DNA from: Demequina aestuarii
GTDB lineage: Bacteria; Actinomycetota; Actinomycetes; Actinomycetales; Demequinaceae
NCBI RefSeq assembly: GCF_000975095.1
Contig: NZ_BBRD01000001.1
Span: 486,714 to 550,713 of the forward strand
Direction: 5' to 3'
DNA: 64,000 bases
Shown here in pieces: positions 41,613 through 50,596 of the stretch. The notes beneath the pieces are model-generated. The model had not been told where the DNA came from and did not search any database. It saw only the letters and a list, made by a program, of their open reading frames with translations. Each line of letters begins with the position of its first letter. Positions within the stretch are counted from its first letter, which is position 1. The translations under genes and the position numbers were made by a program.

Positions 41613-42866
41613 TCAGCTCTCCGGAACCACGCAGCTGTCGAGGATGTCCTCTTGCGTCTCGCGCACCGGAGACGCGGTGGGCTGCGGGGTGATCGCGGGC
41701 CCGGGGGAGGTCGTGCCCGCTGCCGACGGATCCGGAGAGGGCTCGGCGGTGGCTGACTCCTGATCGTCTTCGGGGATCACGATCGGCTCATCGTCCACGA
41801 TCGACTGCCACATCGCAGCGGCCTCTGCCTCGCGCCACAGCACGTCGCCCGAGCCGTCGCCCGCGTACTGCCATGGCACGGTGGCGAAGGTCAGGTTCGC
41901 GGTGTCGAAGTTCCTCAGCGAGTAGGCGAGGCCGATGATGTTGTTGAGACTGCCGAGCTCGTTGTCGACCGTGAGGGACTCGGCCGCCGACCTCACGAAC
42001 TGGGTGAGCTCGGGCACGTCAGTCAGGAGGTTCGAGCCGAACACCTGGCGGGCCGTGTTGGTGAGCAGCTCCTGCTGCCGGTCGATGCGCATCAGGTCTG
42101 TGCCGTCTCCGAGGCCGGTGCCGGTGCGGGCGCGGGCGTAGGCGAGAGCGGTCTCGCCGTCGAGCACCTGCGGCCCTGCCTCAAGATCCAGCTTGGCCTT
42201 CGTGGAGTACATGTCCTGCGGGATGCACATCGGGATGCCGCCCAGCGAGTCGACCATGTTCTGGAATCCCGAGAAGTCGACCATCATGAAGTGGCCGCTG
42301 AAGTCCACCCCGGTGAGGTCGTTGATGGTGCGCATCACGCATGCGGCGGCCTCGCCGCGGTTGCCATTCTGGCCTCCGTTGGCAAGCGCGATGTTGAACT
42401 TGCCGGTCCAGCCCTTCACCGTGCTGCCGTCGAACATCTGGCAGTCGGAGACCCGCACCCGCGAGTCGCGGGGGATCGAGACGACGTCGATTCGAGAGCG
42501 GTCGGCCGAGATGTGCATGACCATGGTGGTGTCGCCTCGCATGCCCTCCGTGACGAAGCCGCCGATCTCCCCGTTCTCGCCGTTGCGCTCGTCGGTGCCG
42601 ATCAACGCGATGTTGATGGGTTCTCCTGGGGCGAAGTTCGTGGGGCCCTCCTCGACCGGCTCCGCCGTCGAGTTCTTGCCTGGGCCCAGCAGGCCGGAGA
42701 CATCGTGCGTCTCGAGAGCGCCGACCGTCAGCTGGAGGTAGGTCGCGCCACCGACTGCGGCGAAGCCGAGGATCGCCGCCGATGCCGCCGCGAGCGTGCC
42801 GAGCACGCGCCGGTGAACGGCGCGCGAGGCGTGGCGCGGTCGGACGGGCCGGGTCGCTGCCGGCAT
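41613..42866 (-). CDS. LCP (LytR-CpsA-Psr) family cell-wall ligase, copy 1
   Basis: A 417-residue protein with one N-terminal transmembrane helix (about 22-45) and an extracytoplasmic LCP domain. Conserved arginine and aspartate motifs are present: DRSRIDVVSIPRDSRVRV and ALAYARARTG...DLMRIDRQQELL. LCP enzymes transfer polyprenyl-linked polymers such as arabinogalactan or teichoic acid onto peptidoglycan. A long Pro/Ser/Thr tail ends with a single Cys. TGGAGG precedes ATG 42866. It lies 109 bases downstream of its paralogue, probably on the same transcript. Confidence 0.93.
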   Translation of the reverse strand: MPAATRPVRPRHASRAVHRRVLGTLAAASAAILGFAAVGGATYLQLTVGALETHDVSGLLGPGKNSTAEPVEEGPTNFAPGEPINIALIGTDERNGENGEIGGFVTEGMRGDTTMVMHISADRSRIDVVSIPRDSRVRVSDCQMFDGSTVKGWTGKFNIALANGGQNGNRGEAAACVMRTINDLTGVDFSGHFMMVDFSGFQNMVDSLGGIPMCIPQDMYSTKAKLDLEAGPQVLDGETALAYARARTGTGLGDGTDLMRIDRQQELLTNTARQVFGSNLLTDVPELTQFVRSAAESLTVDNELGSLNNIIGLAYSLRNFDTANLTFATVPWQYAGDGSGDVLWREAEAAAMWQSIVDDEPIVIPEDDQESATAEPSPDPSAAGTTSPGPAITPQPTASPVRETQEDILDSCVVPES

Positions 42867-42975
42867 GGGTTCCTCCAGGACGGGATGTGACGAGCGTGAC
42901 GAGTGGGGGCTGGGCAGGTAACGCGCCAGTGAACGCGAGGGTTCCCGCGCCCGGTGGCAGCAGGAACGCGCGCGC

Positions 42976-44175
42976 TCACGAGCCGCACGCGTCCCGAATC
43001 TCGTCGATGCTATCGGGTGCGGCGCTGTTCGGGGAGTCTGGCTCGGGGGAATCCCCCGCGGCATCGGGGCCTGCGCTGGGATCCGCACCCCATTCGCTGG
43101 TCGCGTCTCCCTCCGACATCACCGACAGCGGACGGTCGTGGCGGATGTCGTCGAACATGCGCGACGCGTCGTCGGTCATCAGCACGTTGAGGCGATCGTC
43201 GGTGTACTCCCAGGGCACCGTCGTGACTGTGAGGGCGTCGGCGGTGACGCCCCGGAGGCCGTAGGCAAGGCGGACCATGAAGTCGAGATCGCCGAGCTGC
43301 TCATCGGTGGTGAGCGACTCCGCGCCCGCCCGAATGAAGCTGGTCAGCGCTCCCACATCGGTGAAGAGGCTCTTCTCCCTGGCCGTCTGAAGCGTGCGCT
43401 CGAGCAGCTGCTGCTGGCGTGTGATGCGTTGGAGGTCGGAGCCCGAGACGTCGCCCTCCTCAGCAGTGCGCAGCCGTGCGTACCCGAGCGCCTCCGCCCC
43501 GTCGAGCACCTGAGCACCGGCGTCGAGCTCGAGATCTGCCCTCTTGGACACGATCCGCTCCGGGATGCACATCGGAATGCCGTCGAGGGCGTCCACCATG
43601 CGGGTGAACCCCGCGAAGTCGATCACCGCCCAATGGTCGATCGGGATGTCGGTGATGTCGTGCACCGCGTTGATCGTGCACGCGGCGGCCTCCGCTGGGT
43701 CGTCATGACGCCCGCCATTGGAGAAGGCCACATTGAAGTCGCCGTACCCGCCCGGCACCACGGTGCCGTCGAAGAGGGTGCAGTCGGGGATCTCGACCTG
43801 GAGGTCGCGGGGGATGGACACCAGCTCCACGCGGGAGCGGTCTCCCGAGAGGTGCGCGACGACGGTGGCGTCGCTGCGCATGCCCTCGACGCCATCGGTG
43901 ACGATCTCGCCGTTCTCGTCGGAGCGCACGTCAGAGCCGATGAGCAGGATCGTGAGCGGGTCGCCGGCGAGCTCCTCGACCGGCGAGTCCGGCGTCCTCG
44001 TCACGAGAGGTTTGGCGTCCCGCGTGTCGATCGCGCCGCCGAACTGCACGGCGATGGTCTGTACCCAGACGATGGCGAACCCGGCCGATGCCGCGAGAGC
44101 GATGGCGATCGTGCGACCAAGAGCGTGCGTGCGGGCGCGGCGCGCGTGCCGGACGTGACCGATGCGTCTGGACAC
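42976..44175 (-). CDS. LCP (LytR-CpsA-Psr) family cell-wall ligase, copy 2
   Basis: A 399-residue LCP protein with a transmembrane helix at about 22-44 and motifs DRSRVELVSIPRDLQVEI and LGYARLRTAEE...DLQRITRQQQLL. It shares gene layout and tail features (an acidic, Pro/Ser-rich C-terminus ending RDACGS) with copy 1, so the pair probably arose by duplication and then diverged. The start is GTG 44175 with a GAGGAGAG ribosome site; the longer frame runs into the divergent promoter region of the GT2 gene. Confidence 0.92.
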   Translation of the reverse strand: MSRRIGHVRHARRARTHALGRTIAIALAASAGFAIVWVQTIAVQFGGAIDTRDAKPLVTRTPDSPVEELAGDPLTILLIGSDVRSDENGEIVTDGVEGMRSDATVVAHLSGDRSRVELVSIPRDLQVEIPDCTLFDGTVVPGGYGDFNVAFSNGGRHDDPAEAAACTINAVHDITDIPIDHWAVIDFAGFTRMVDALDGIPMCIPERIVSKRADLELDAGAQVLDGAEALGYARLRTAEEGDVSGSDLQRITRQQQLLERTLQTAREKSLFTDVGALTSFIRAGAESLTTDEQLGDLDFMVRLAYGLRGVTADALTVTTVPWEYTDDRLNVLMTDDASRMFDDIRHDRPLSVMSEGDATSEWGADPSAGPDAAGDSPEPDSPNSAAPDSIDEIRDACGS

Positions 44176-44305
44176 GCAACTCTCCTCGTCGTCGTCGACA
44201 GTGCGCGGAGCATTCCCGCCTTCTGTCAGCGCAGACCTGGCATGGCGGCTGCGCGGTGTTCGTGCTGGATACCTCGCACTTTCGGGGCGTCCCACTCTTC
44301 TCAGA

Positions 44306-44311
44306 TAGCCT
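44306..44311 (+). promoter_or_regulatory. -10 box, leaderless promoter of the GT2 gene
   Basis: TAGCCT, seven bases before GTG 44319. It favours the GTG over the ATG three codons later. Confidence 0.5.
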
Positions 44312-44318
44312 ACGTGTC

Positions 44319-45332
44319 GTGCCCGCCATGCCTGAAGCCGCTGCCCGTCCCGGCGTGTCGGTCGTCATGCCCGTGCGCAATGAGGAGTCCGCTCTCGACG
44401 GCGCGGTGGGCGCCGTGCTGGCAGCGGGGTACTCCGGGCCGCTCGAGGTCGTGATCGCGGTGGGCCCCTCTGACGATGCGACCGCGGACATCGCACGACG
44501 GCTCGCCGAGGCGCCCGGCGTCGTGGTGGTCGACAACCCCAGCGGTCGCACCCCCGACGGCCTCAACGCCGCCATCGCCGCAGCCCAGCACGATGTCCTC
44601 GTGCGGATGGACGGCCACGCGCACATGCCTGCCGGGTACATCGACCTCGCGGTCGACGCGCTGCTCCGTACCGGTGCCGCCAATGTGGGCGGCCGCATGG
44701 TGCCGACGGCCGATGCTCCCTTCGGCCGAGCAGTCGCCGTCGCCATGTCCTCGCGGTTCGGGCTCGGCGGCGCGGGCCACCGCCTCGGCGGCGTGGAAGG
44801 CGAGGCGTCCTCCGTCTACCTCGGGTCGTTCCGTCGAGACGCGTTGGCAGACGTCGGCGGCTACGATCCCCACTTCGTCCGCGCGCAGGACTGGGAGCTC
44901 AATCACCGGCTGCGCGAGGCCGGTCACGTCGTCTGGTTCGTGCCGGAGATGGCGGTGCCCTATACGCCGCGGTCGCGCTGGTCTGCGCTCCGGCGGCAGT
45001 TCTTCACGTCCGGGCAGTGGCGTCGAGAGGTGGTGCGCACCCACCCCAGCACTCGGTCGCCGCGGTACCTGGCGGCGCCGGCGATGGTAGTGGCCAACGC
45101 GGCGGCGATCGCGACCGCGGGACTGGGCGCAGTGCTGGGGACACCGGCCCTCGCATGGCTGCTCGTGGTCCCCGGGGCCTACGTTCTTGGCGTGTTCGGC
45201 GCGAGTGCGTCTCTTGCGCGACGCACCGGAGCACGAGCGGCGCTCGCGATGCCCGTGGTGCTCATTACCATGCATGTTGCCTGGGGCGTCGGATATTTGT
45301 GTGGTGTGCGCTACTCTCGACTTGACGCATAG
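44319..45332 (+). CDS. Family 2 glycosyltransferase
   Basis: A 337-residue GT2 enzyme. The GT-A core includes VSVVMPVRNEESALDGAVG, the DGH variant of the DxD motif (RMDGHAHMP), GGRMVPTADAPFG and the acceptor-side RAQDWELNHRLREAGH. Three C-terminal hydrophobic segments anchor it in the membrane. The length and tail resemble succinoglycan/exopolysaccharide-type transferases. The donor is unknown. The gene is divergent from the LCP pair, and its 3' end carries the -35 box of whiB2. Confidence 0.9.
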   Translation: MPAMPEAAARPGVSVVMPVRNEESALDGAVGAVLAAGYSGPLEVVIAVGPSDDATADIARRLAEAPGVVVVDNPSGRTPDGLNAAIAAAQHDVLVRMDGHAHMPAGYIDLAVDALLRTGAANVGGRMVPTADAPFGRAVAVAMSSRFGLGGAGHRLGGVEGEASSVYLGSFRRDALADVGGYDPHFVRAQDWELNHRLREAGHVVWFVPEMAVPYTPRSRWSALRRQFFTSGQWRREVVRTHPSTRSPRYLAAPAMVVANAAAIATAGLGAVLGTPALAWLLVVPGAYVLGVFGASASLARRTGARAALAMPVVLITMHVAWGVGYLCGVRYSRLDA

Positions 45333-45350
45333 GGATGACAACGGTGTAAT
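45322..45350 (+). promoter_or_regulatory. Promoter of whiB2
   Basis: TTGACG (45322-45327), a 17-base spacer and TGTAAT (45345-45350). This is the closest match to the vegetative consensus in the window. The -35 lies inside the end of the GT2 gene. The expected start is near 45357. Confidence 0.75.
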
Positions 45351-45357
45351 TCCTACA

Positions 45358-45373
45358 TGCAGGAACTCCTGCA
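45358..45373 (+). promoter_or_regulatory. Perfect inverted repeat at the 5' end of the whiB2 transcript
   Basis: TGCAGGA-AC-TCCTGCA, seven pairs, starting at the predicted transcription start and ending 22 bases before the chosen ATG. It may be a 5'-terminal stabilising hairpin or an operator. Confidence 0.55.
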
Positions 45374-45395
45374 GCAGCGAATCGGAGGACGGCCT

Positions 45396-45716
45396 ATGTG
45401 GAATATCTACGAAGGCGCAGTGCCCTCGGACGCAGGAAAGCCCGCACCGACCCTCGCGTCGGTCGTGGACATCTTCGATGGGGCCGACGATGACGGTCCC
45501 CTGGGCTGGCAAGAACGCGCGCTGTGCGCTCAGACCGATCCCGAGGCCTTCTTCCCTGAGAAGGGCGGATCCACCCGCGAGGCCAAGAAGGTCTGCGCCT
45601 CGTGCGACGTGCGGTCAGAGTGCCTCGACTACGCGCTCGAGAACGACGAGCGCTTCGGCATCTGGGGCGGGCTGTCGGAGCGCGAGCGGCGCAAACTCAA
45701 GCGTCGCGCTGTCTAG
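45396..45716 (+). CDS. whiB2: WhiB2-type iron-sulfur transcription factor
   Basis: A 106-residue Wbl protein with iron-sulfur ligands C44, C67, C70 and C76, the GIWGG turn and a basic tail. WhiB2 (WhmD) acts in cell division and septation in actinobacteria. I choose ATG 45396 because GGAGG lies eight bases upstream; an ATG at 45357 in the same frame sits at the predicted transcription start, with no ribosome site. The neighbourhood (glycosyltransferases, DUF3499, phosphomannomutase) matches mycobacterial whiB2. Confidence 0.93.
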   Translation: MWNIYEGAVPSDAGKPAPTLASVVDIFDGADDDGPLGWQERALCAQTDPEAFFPEKGGSTREAKKVCASCDVRSECLDYALENDERFGIWGGLSERERRKLKRRAV

Positions 45717-45740
45717 CCGGTCGGCCTGCGTGGGCATCGC

Positions 45741-48700
45741 ATGAGCCCCGCGCGCCTGACAGTGCGCGCGGTCGTGGTCTCGGACGCGCGCGCCCCTCAG
45801 CTCTTCGCGGCCCTGGACGCGATCCTCGCTCAAGACCCCGCTCCCGACGCGATCCATCTGCTGCTGACCGCTGACGTCGACGCTCCGGACCACGGCTGGG
45901 ACCCTCGCATCGATGTGCGGCGCGTCCAGGCCGACTCATGGGGAGAGGCGGTCGCAACTCTCGTCGCCGAGGTGCCCGCAGCCCCACACGAGCTGCTGTG
46001 GCTCCTTCACGACGACATGGCGCCGCTCCCGGGCGCCCTCGCGGCGCTCACCGCCACCGCTCGCAAGCGCCTGCGCGCCGGAGTGATCGGCGCCGCCCAG
46101 GTGCGGTGGGACGATGCGTCCCGGCTCGTCAACCTCGGCACCACCACCTCCCGCATCGGCGCGCGCCGGCTCGCGCTCGTCGAGGAGGAAGACGTCAATC
46201 AGGGGCAGTACGACGATCGCGACGACGTGCTCGCGGTGTCGTTGGGCGGCGCACTGGTCCGGCGCGAGCTGTGGGAGCGGCTCGGCGGCATCGACCCTGG
46301 GTGCGACGGCTGGTCCGAGAGCCTGGACTTCTGCAGACGCGCGTGGCGATCGGGCCACGACGTGGTCGCTGTGCCCGCGGCGAAGGTGCGGCATGGCCAG
46401 GAACGGCTGTACGGCCGACGCGGTGGGTCCGGTGGCGGGCGTCGCTCGACGTATGCCGTCCGGCGTGCGTCCGAGTGGTACCACGCGCTCACCTACTCGC
46501 CGCTGTGGGCGGTGCCGCTGCTGCTCGTGTGGACCGTGATCTCGGCGCTCGCACGCGCGGTGCTGCGCATCGCTCAGAACGAGCCCCGCCTCCTCGTCGC
46601 CGACCTGGTGGTGCCGTGGCGAGTGCTCGCGCTCGTGCCGCGGCTGCCGCGCTCCCGACTCCAGGTCCGTCAGGCGGGGAGGGAGGGTCGTGCGGCCGAG
46701 AAGAGCCTGCTGGCCGGGTCTCGTCAGATCGCCCACCACGTTCGCGCCCTCGAATTCGGCGTGCGCGACCGCCGCAAGGCTGCGGCCGCGCCCACCGATG
46801 TCGTGAAGGCCGAACTGCTGACGGCACGGCGACGGCGCAGGGCCGTCCTGGCCGCTCTGGCCGTGCTGCTCGCGGGTGTGTCGGTTGCGCTCCGGCCACC
46901 CTGGGTCGCGGGGATCGTCGGGGGTGAGATGCTGTCCGGCACCATGCTCGGTGTCACCGATCCCGGCATCGGCGCGCTGTGGGACCGTGCCCTCACCGGA
47001 TGGTCGGCGCAGTCGCTCGGCGCGCCCTCGATCGATGCGGGCCTGAGTGCGCTGCTGGTGCCGCTCGCTGCGGCACCCGGCGGGCTCGCCGTGAGCCTCG
47101 GCCTCCTCTTGGTCTTCACCCCGCTGGCCGCTGGACTCGCGCTGTGGGCGGCGTCGGGCGCCTTCACCCGGTCCCTCGCCGCGCGGGCACTCGCGGCCGT
47201 CGTCTACGCCCTGTGGCCCGCCGCGCTGGTCGCCGTCGACCAGGGCCGCGTCGGGGCCGTCGTCGTCCACATCGTGCTTCCGTGGGTCGTCCTCGGCCTT
47301 GCCAGGGCGGGCGGCTGGCAGCGGGGCGAGCGCATCGGCGGGGGAGACGAGCACGCCGCACGGCCGCCGTCCTCCAGCGCCGCGATGGGCGCGGCCGCGA
47401 TGCTGGGCGTGGTGGTGATCGCCGCCCCGGTGCTGCTCGCACCCGCCCTCGTCGTGATCGCGGTGCTCGGCGCCGCCGCCGGCCGCCTGCGGTGGAGACT
47501 CTGGGGCGTCGCGATCCCTGCGCTCGTGCTGTCCGCGCCGGGACTCATCGCAGCGTGGAATGCCGGCCCCTTCACGCGCGATGCTCTCGCGATCGTGGTG
47601 CGTGAGCCCGGGCCCAGCGGCACCGCGGCCATCCAGTCGTCGCTGGATCTCCTCACGGGGCTCGACCTCGACGTTGCCGGAGTTCCGCAGGTCCTGATGC
47701 TGACTGCGAGGGGGCTCTCCGGACTCGTGGTCCTGGCGGCGGTCGTCGCGGCCCTGATCGGCAGGCGCCGGGCGCTGTCGGCGCTTGCCGTCGTCGCCGC
47801 CGCCCTCGGGCTCGCGGTGGCGGTCCTCGTGCAGGGCGTGACGATGTCTCCCGATGCAGGCTCTGGCGGCGAAGCGGCCGCCGGGTTCTACGGACCAGGA
47901 ATGTCCGTGGTGGCTGTCGCCTTCCTCGTTCTTGCCACCTCTGCGGCGGCCGACGTGTGGTTCGCGGGTGCCGGCGCCGCGCGAGCCTGGCGGCGCGTGG
48001 GCGCGATCGCCGTCGGCGCGGTGCTCGTGGTCGCGACCGCAGGAGCGGCCGCGGCCCAGGTCTGGCCCGCTCGCGAGTCCGATGACGACGTCGCACCGGT
48101 CGCGCGCGACGTCCTTCCGCTGGTGGCAGCGATCGAGCAGGGGACGGAGGAGCGCCAGCGTGTCATCACGCTCGCCGAGGTCGATGGCGTGGCCACGTAT
48201 GCGGTGCTGTCCTCCGACGGGCCCGATGTGGTGTCGTCCGCCGCGACGCTCACCGCGACGGGCTCTCCCGCAGCACGCCGAGACGCCGCGCCCATCGCGG
48301 GCGCCGCCGATCTGGGCGCGGCGGTGGCGGGCCTCGTGACCTCCAGCAGCGATGCGGCCAGTGCGTTGGCGCAGTGGGGCGTCGGCGTCGTGGTGGCCGC
48401 ACCAGGGTCCGAGGGCATCGCTGACGCCCTGGCGCAGACCCCGGGCCTTGCGCTCATGGGAGCGTCTGACCGCGGCACGTCGTGGCGCATCGGCGCTCCG
48501 GAGGGAGACGGCCGAGTCGCTCGCGCGTGGATGGAGACACGCGACGGGGTCACCGCAGCGAGCATGGGGCACGCGACGGGAACCGTCGACGCGACAGGGC
48601 CCGGCACGCTGGTCGTCGCAGCAGCCGCAGACTCCGCGTGGCGGGCCACTCTCGACGGTGCACCGGTGGTGGCCGTCGAGGACCCGCTCGGCCGCCAGGC

Positions 48701-48854
48701 CTTCGCGGTGTCAGGGCCGGGAGAGGTCGTGTTCTCCTATGACGACCGCGGATACCGTGCCTGGTTCTGGGCCGCCGCGGCGACGCTCGCCTGGGCGGCC
48801 ATCGGGTCCATTCCGGCCCGCTCGCGCCGCGCGACCGAGGAGGACGAGAGATGA
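45741..48854 (+). CDS. Large GT2 glycosyltransferase fused to a membrane domain
   Basis: A 1,037-residue protein. The N-terminal 260 residues form a GT2-like domain: LLWLLHDDMAPLPGAL (acidic metal motif), SLGGALVRRELWERLGG and a CRRAWRSGHDV acceptor-site segment. About 13 transmembrane helices follow, and a C-terminal extracytoplasmic region (about 790-1000) precedes a final helix. Similar very large transferases sit beside whiB2 and DUF5719 in many actinobacteria. The role is probably assembly of a surface glycan. The stop overlaps the DUF5719 start (ATGA). Confidence 0.85.
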   Translation: MSPARLTVRAVVVSDARAPQLFAALDAILAQDPAPDAIHLLLTADVDAPDHGWDPRIDVRRVQADSWGEAVATLVAEVPAAPHELLWLLHDDMAPLPGALAALTATARKRLRAGVIGAAQVRWDDASRLVNLGTTTSRIGARRLALVEEEDVNQGQYDDRDDVLAVSLGGALVRRELWERLGGIDPGCDGWSESLDFCRRAWRSGHDVVAVPAAKVRHGQERLYGRRGGSGGGRRSTYAVRRASEWYHALTYSPLWAVPLLLVWTVISALARAVLRIAQNEPRLLVADLVVPWRVLALVPRLPRSRLQVRQAGREGRAAEKSLLAGSRQIAHHVRALEFGVRDRRKAAAAPTDVVKAELLTARRRRRAVLAALAVLLAGVSVALRPPWVAGIVGGEMLSGTMLGVTDPGIGALWDRALTGWSAQSLGAPSIDAGLSALLVPLAAAPGGLAVSLGLLLVFTPLAAGLALWAASGAFTRSLAARALAAVVYALWPAALVAVDQGRVGAVVVHIVLPWVVLGLARAGGWQRGERIGGGDEHAARPPSSSAAMGAAAMLGVVVIAAPVLLAPALVVIAVLGAAAGRLRWRLWGVAIPALVLSAPGLIAAWNAGPFTRDALAIVVREPGPSGTAAIQSSLDLLTGLDLDVAGVPQVLMLTARGLSGLVVLAAVVAALIGRRRALSALAVVAAALGLAVAVLVQGVTMSPDAGSGGEAAAGFYGPGMSVVAVAFLVLATSAAADVWFAGAGAARAWRRVGAIAVGAVLVVATAGAAAAQVWPARESDDDVAPVARDVLPLVAAIEQGTEERQRVITLAEVDGVATYAVLSSDGPDVVSSAATLTATGSPAARRDAAPIAGAADLGAAVAGLVTSSSDAASALAQWGVGVVVAAPGSEGIADALAQTPGLALMGASDRGTSWRIGAPEGDGRVARAWMETRDGVTAASMGHATGTVDATGPGTLVVAAAADSAWRATLDGAPVVAVEDPLGRQAFAVSGPGEVVFSYDDRGYRAWFWAAAATLAWAAIGSIPARSRRATEEDER

Positions 48855-50134
48855 TTCGCACGCTGGCCATCGTCGCCGCTCTGCTGGGCCTCGCCGCCGC
48901 GATCGCACTCGACGCCCCGACCCCGGGTGGGGCCCCGGCCGCGACGGCGACCTTCGCGTCGGACCCCCGCACTCTTCCTGCGGTGTGCCCCGGCACGCAG
49001 ACGATTCCCGTGGGCGATATCCAGTCAGGCGACGCGGAGCTCGACTCCGGCTCGGACGAGGTCGACTTCACGGTGCTGCCCGAGGGCGGTGAGGTGATCG
49101 ACGGCGGGACTGCGTTCGAGGGCGTCGGAATGTCGCTCGAGCGCATCGGCTCAGGCGACATCGCGGGCCTCGCCGGCATGACCTGTGCGCCCACCTCGCG
49201 CGACCAGTGGCTGGTCGGCGGGTCGACGGAGCTCGGCGCGAGCGCGCGGCTGGTGCTCTCGAATCCAGCAGACACGTCGGTGCGCGCAGAGGTCGCTCTC
49301 CACACTCCCGTGGGCGCCGTCGACGGCGTCACGTCGGTGGTGATCGGACCGGGTGCCCAGCGCATCGTCCTGCTCGAGGCGATCGAGCCCGAGATGCCGG
49401 CAGTCGCGGTCCACATCACCGCCGGAGGCCTCGGCGTCAGCGTGGCAATCCAGGATTCGCGGCTCGACGGCTTCACTCCAGCGGGCTCCGACTGGGTGAC
49501 CGCATCGGCGGTGGGCGAGGCCCTGGCGGTGCCGGTCCCTGCCGAGTCCGATGGCGGCCGCGGAGCGACGGTCACGCTCATCGCCCCCGACGGTGCCCAG
49601 GTGGATCTCTCGATGGTCACGGACCAGGGCGAGGTCACGTGGATCGGCGAGTCAGCGCTCACCCTGGAACCAGGGGTGCTGACCGAGATTCCAGTCCCGC
49701 AGGCGGCCCCCGGCACGGTGCTCATCGACGCCAGCGCCCCCGTCGCCGCTGCCTCGCGCGTCCGCATCGAGCGCGACGCTCCCGCAGGCCAGGGCACCCA
49801 GGCGTACGACTTCGCCTGGACCGGTTCCCAGGCACGCGCCGATGCGCGCGAACGGGCGGTCGTGGTGCCCCCGGGTGAGGTGTCCCTGCTGGTCCATGCT
49901 GACGCGGCGGGCGCAGTCGACTTCGATGCGGTCGGCGAGACCCTGACGGTGACCGTACCGGCGAGCGGAAGCGTGATCGTGCCTGTCGACGTCGCGGCGG
50001 GCGTGCGTCTGTCAAGCACGACGGAGGCGTCGTGGACGCTGGTGGTGACCGACGACCCCGGGTTCCTGACCACCATCGAACCGGTGTCGGTCGAGATGTC
50101 GTCAGTCGAGACGACGGTCATCGTCGGGGGTTAG
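48851..50134 (+). CDS. DUF5719 secreted or membrane-anchored protein
   Basis: A 427-residue protein with an N-terminal signal or anchor helix (about 2-22) and a beta-rich extracytoplasmic region of repeated immunoglobulin-like strands. No catalytic motif is visible. DUF5719 has no known function and accompanies the large glycosyltransferase upstream; the ATGA overlap supports coupled translation and a shared task at the cell surface. Confidence 0.85.
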   Translation: MIRTLAIVAALLGLAAAIALDAPTPGGAPAATATFASDPRTLPAVCPGTQTIPVGDIQSGDAELDSGSDEVDFTVLPEGGEVIDGGTAFEGVGMSLERIGSGDIAGLAGMTCAPTSRDQWLVGGSTELGASARLVLSNPADTSVRAEVALHTPVGAVDGVTSVVIGPGAQRIVLLEAIEPEMPAVAVHITAGGLGVSVAIQDSRLDGFTPAGSDWVTASAVGEALAVPVPAESDGGRGATVTLIAPDGAQVDLSMVTDQGEVTWIGESALTLEPGVLTEIPVPQAAPGTVLIDASAPVAAASRVRIERDAPAGQGTQAYDFAWTGSQARADARERAVVVPPGEVSLLVHADAAGAVDFDAVGETLTVTVPASGSVIVPVDVAAGVRLSSTTEASWTLVVTDDPGFLTTIEPVSVEMSSVETTVIVGG

Positions 50135-50159
50135 CCTCCCACGGTCGCCTCGGTCAGCC

Positions 50160-50183
50160 GGCGCCGCTCGGCTGGGCGGTGCC
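50160..50183. terminator. Hairpin between the DUF5719 and metallopeptidase-like genes
   Basis: GGCGCCGCTC pairs with GGGCGGTGCC (two G-T pairs) around GGCT, in the gap between convergent stops. Confidence 0.5.
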
Positions 50184-50187
50184 ACCG

Positions 50188-50589
50188 CTAGTCGGTTCCA
50201 TAGTGCGGATCGATGTCCTCCGGCGCGCGGCCCAGCACCGCCCCCACCTGCTCGGCGAGCACGTCGCGGACGAGGGACGCGAGGTCGTCGGAGTCCGCGC
50301 GCAGCTCCATGGGACGCCGGTACAGCACCACCCGGGTGGGCTGGCCGAGATCGGCAGGGAACACCCGGCCCAAGGGCACGCCGTGCTCCCACGGCGTCGG
50401 ATCGGATGGAGGCACGTCCTCGGCGGCGAAGTCGATCCGCCCCCATCGCGATCCCCATCGGCTCTCGAGCCGCTCGGCTCCGTCTCTCACCCAATCGTCG
50501 AACACGTCCGCGCGGGTGCGATAGCCCGGCGCGTCGTAGGGGAGCAGGGGCGCGCGGAGGCCGCGGTCGTGGCGGTCCCGGCGTCCCAT
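50188..50589 (-). CDS. Metallopeptidase-family protein lacking HExxH
   Basis: A 133-residue protein corresponding by context and architecture to the small zincin-like metallopeptidase family (M. tuberculosis Rv3259 region). The canonical HExxH helix is replaced by LVRDVLAEQVGAV, keeping the hydrophobic pattern and the DIDPHYG end but no metal ligands. It is therefore probably a non-catalytic paralogue. A TAGCGT box seven bases upstream supports ATG 50589 as a leaderless start. It is divergent from DUF3499. Confidence 0.75.
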   Translation of the reverse strand: MGRRDRHDRGLRAPLLPYDAPGYRTRADVFDDWVRDGAERLESRWGSRWGRIDFAAEDVPPSDPTPWEHGVPLGRVFPADLGQPTRVVLYRRPMELRADSDDLASLVRDVLAEQVGAVLGRAPEDIDPHYGTD

Positions 50590-50596
50590 GGCGTCC

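Noticed and set aside
45936..48572. An 878-residue open frame antisense to the large glycosyltransferase
   Set aside because: It is the complement-frame shadow of a high-GC gene; the composition is Arg/His/Gly/Asp-rich with no domain, and the plus-strand gene has clear motifs.
48550..50121. A 523-residue Ser/Thr/Pro-rich frame antisense to DUF5719
   Set aside because: Shadow of the plus-strand gene; Ser/Thr/Pro bias comes from reading the complement of Val/Ala/Gly/Asp codons, and there is no signal peptide or domain.
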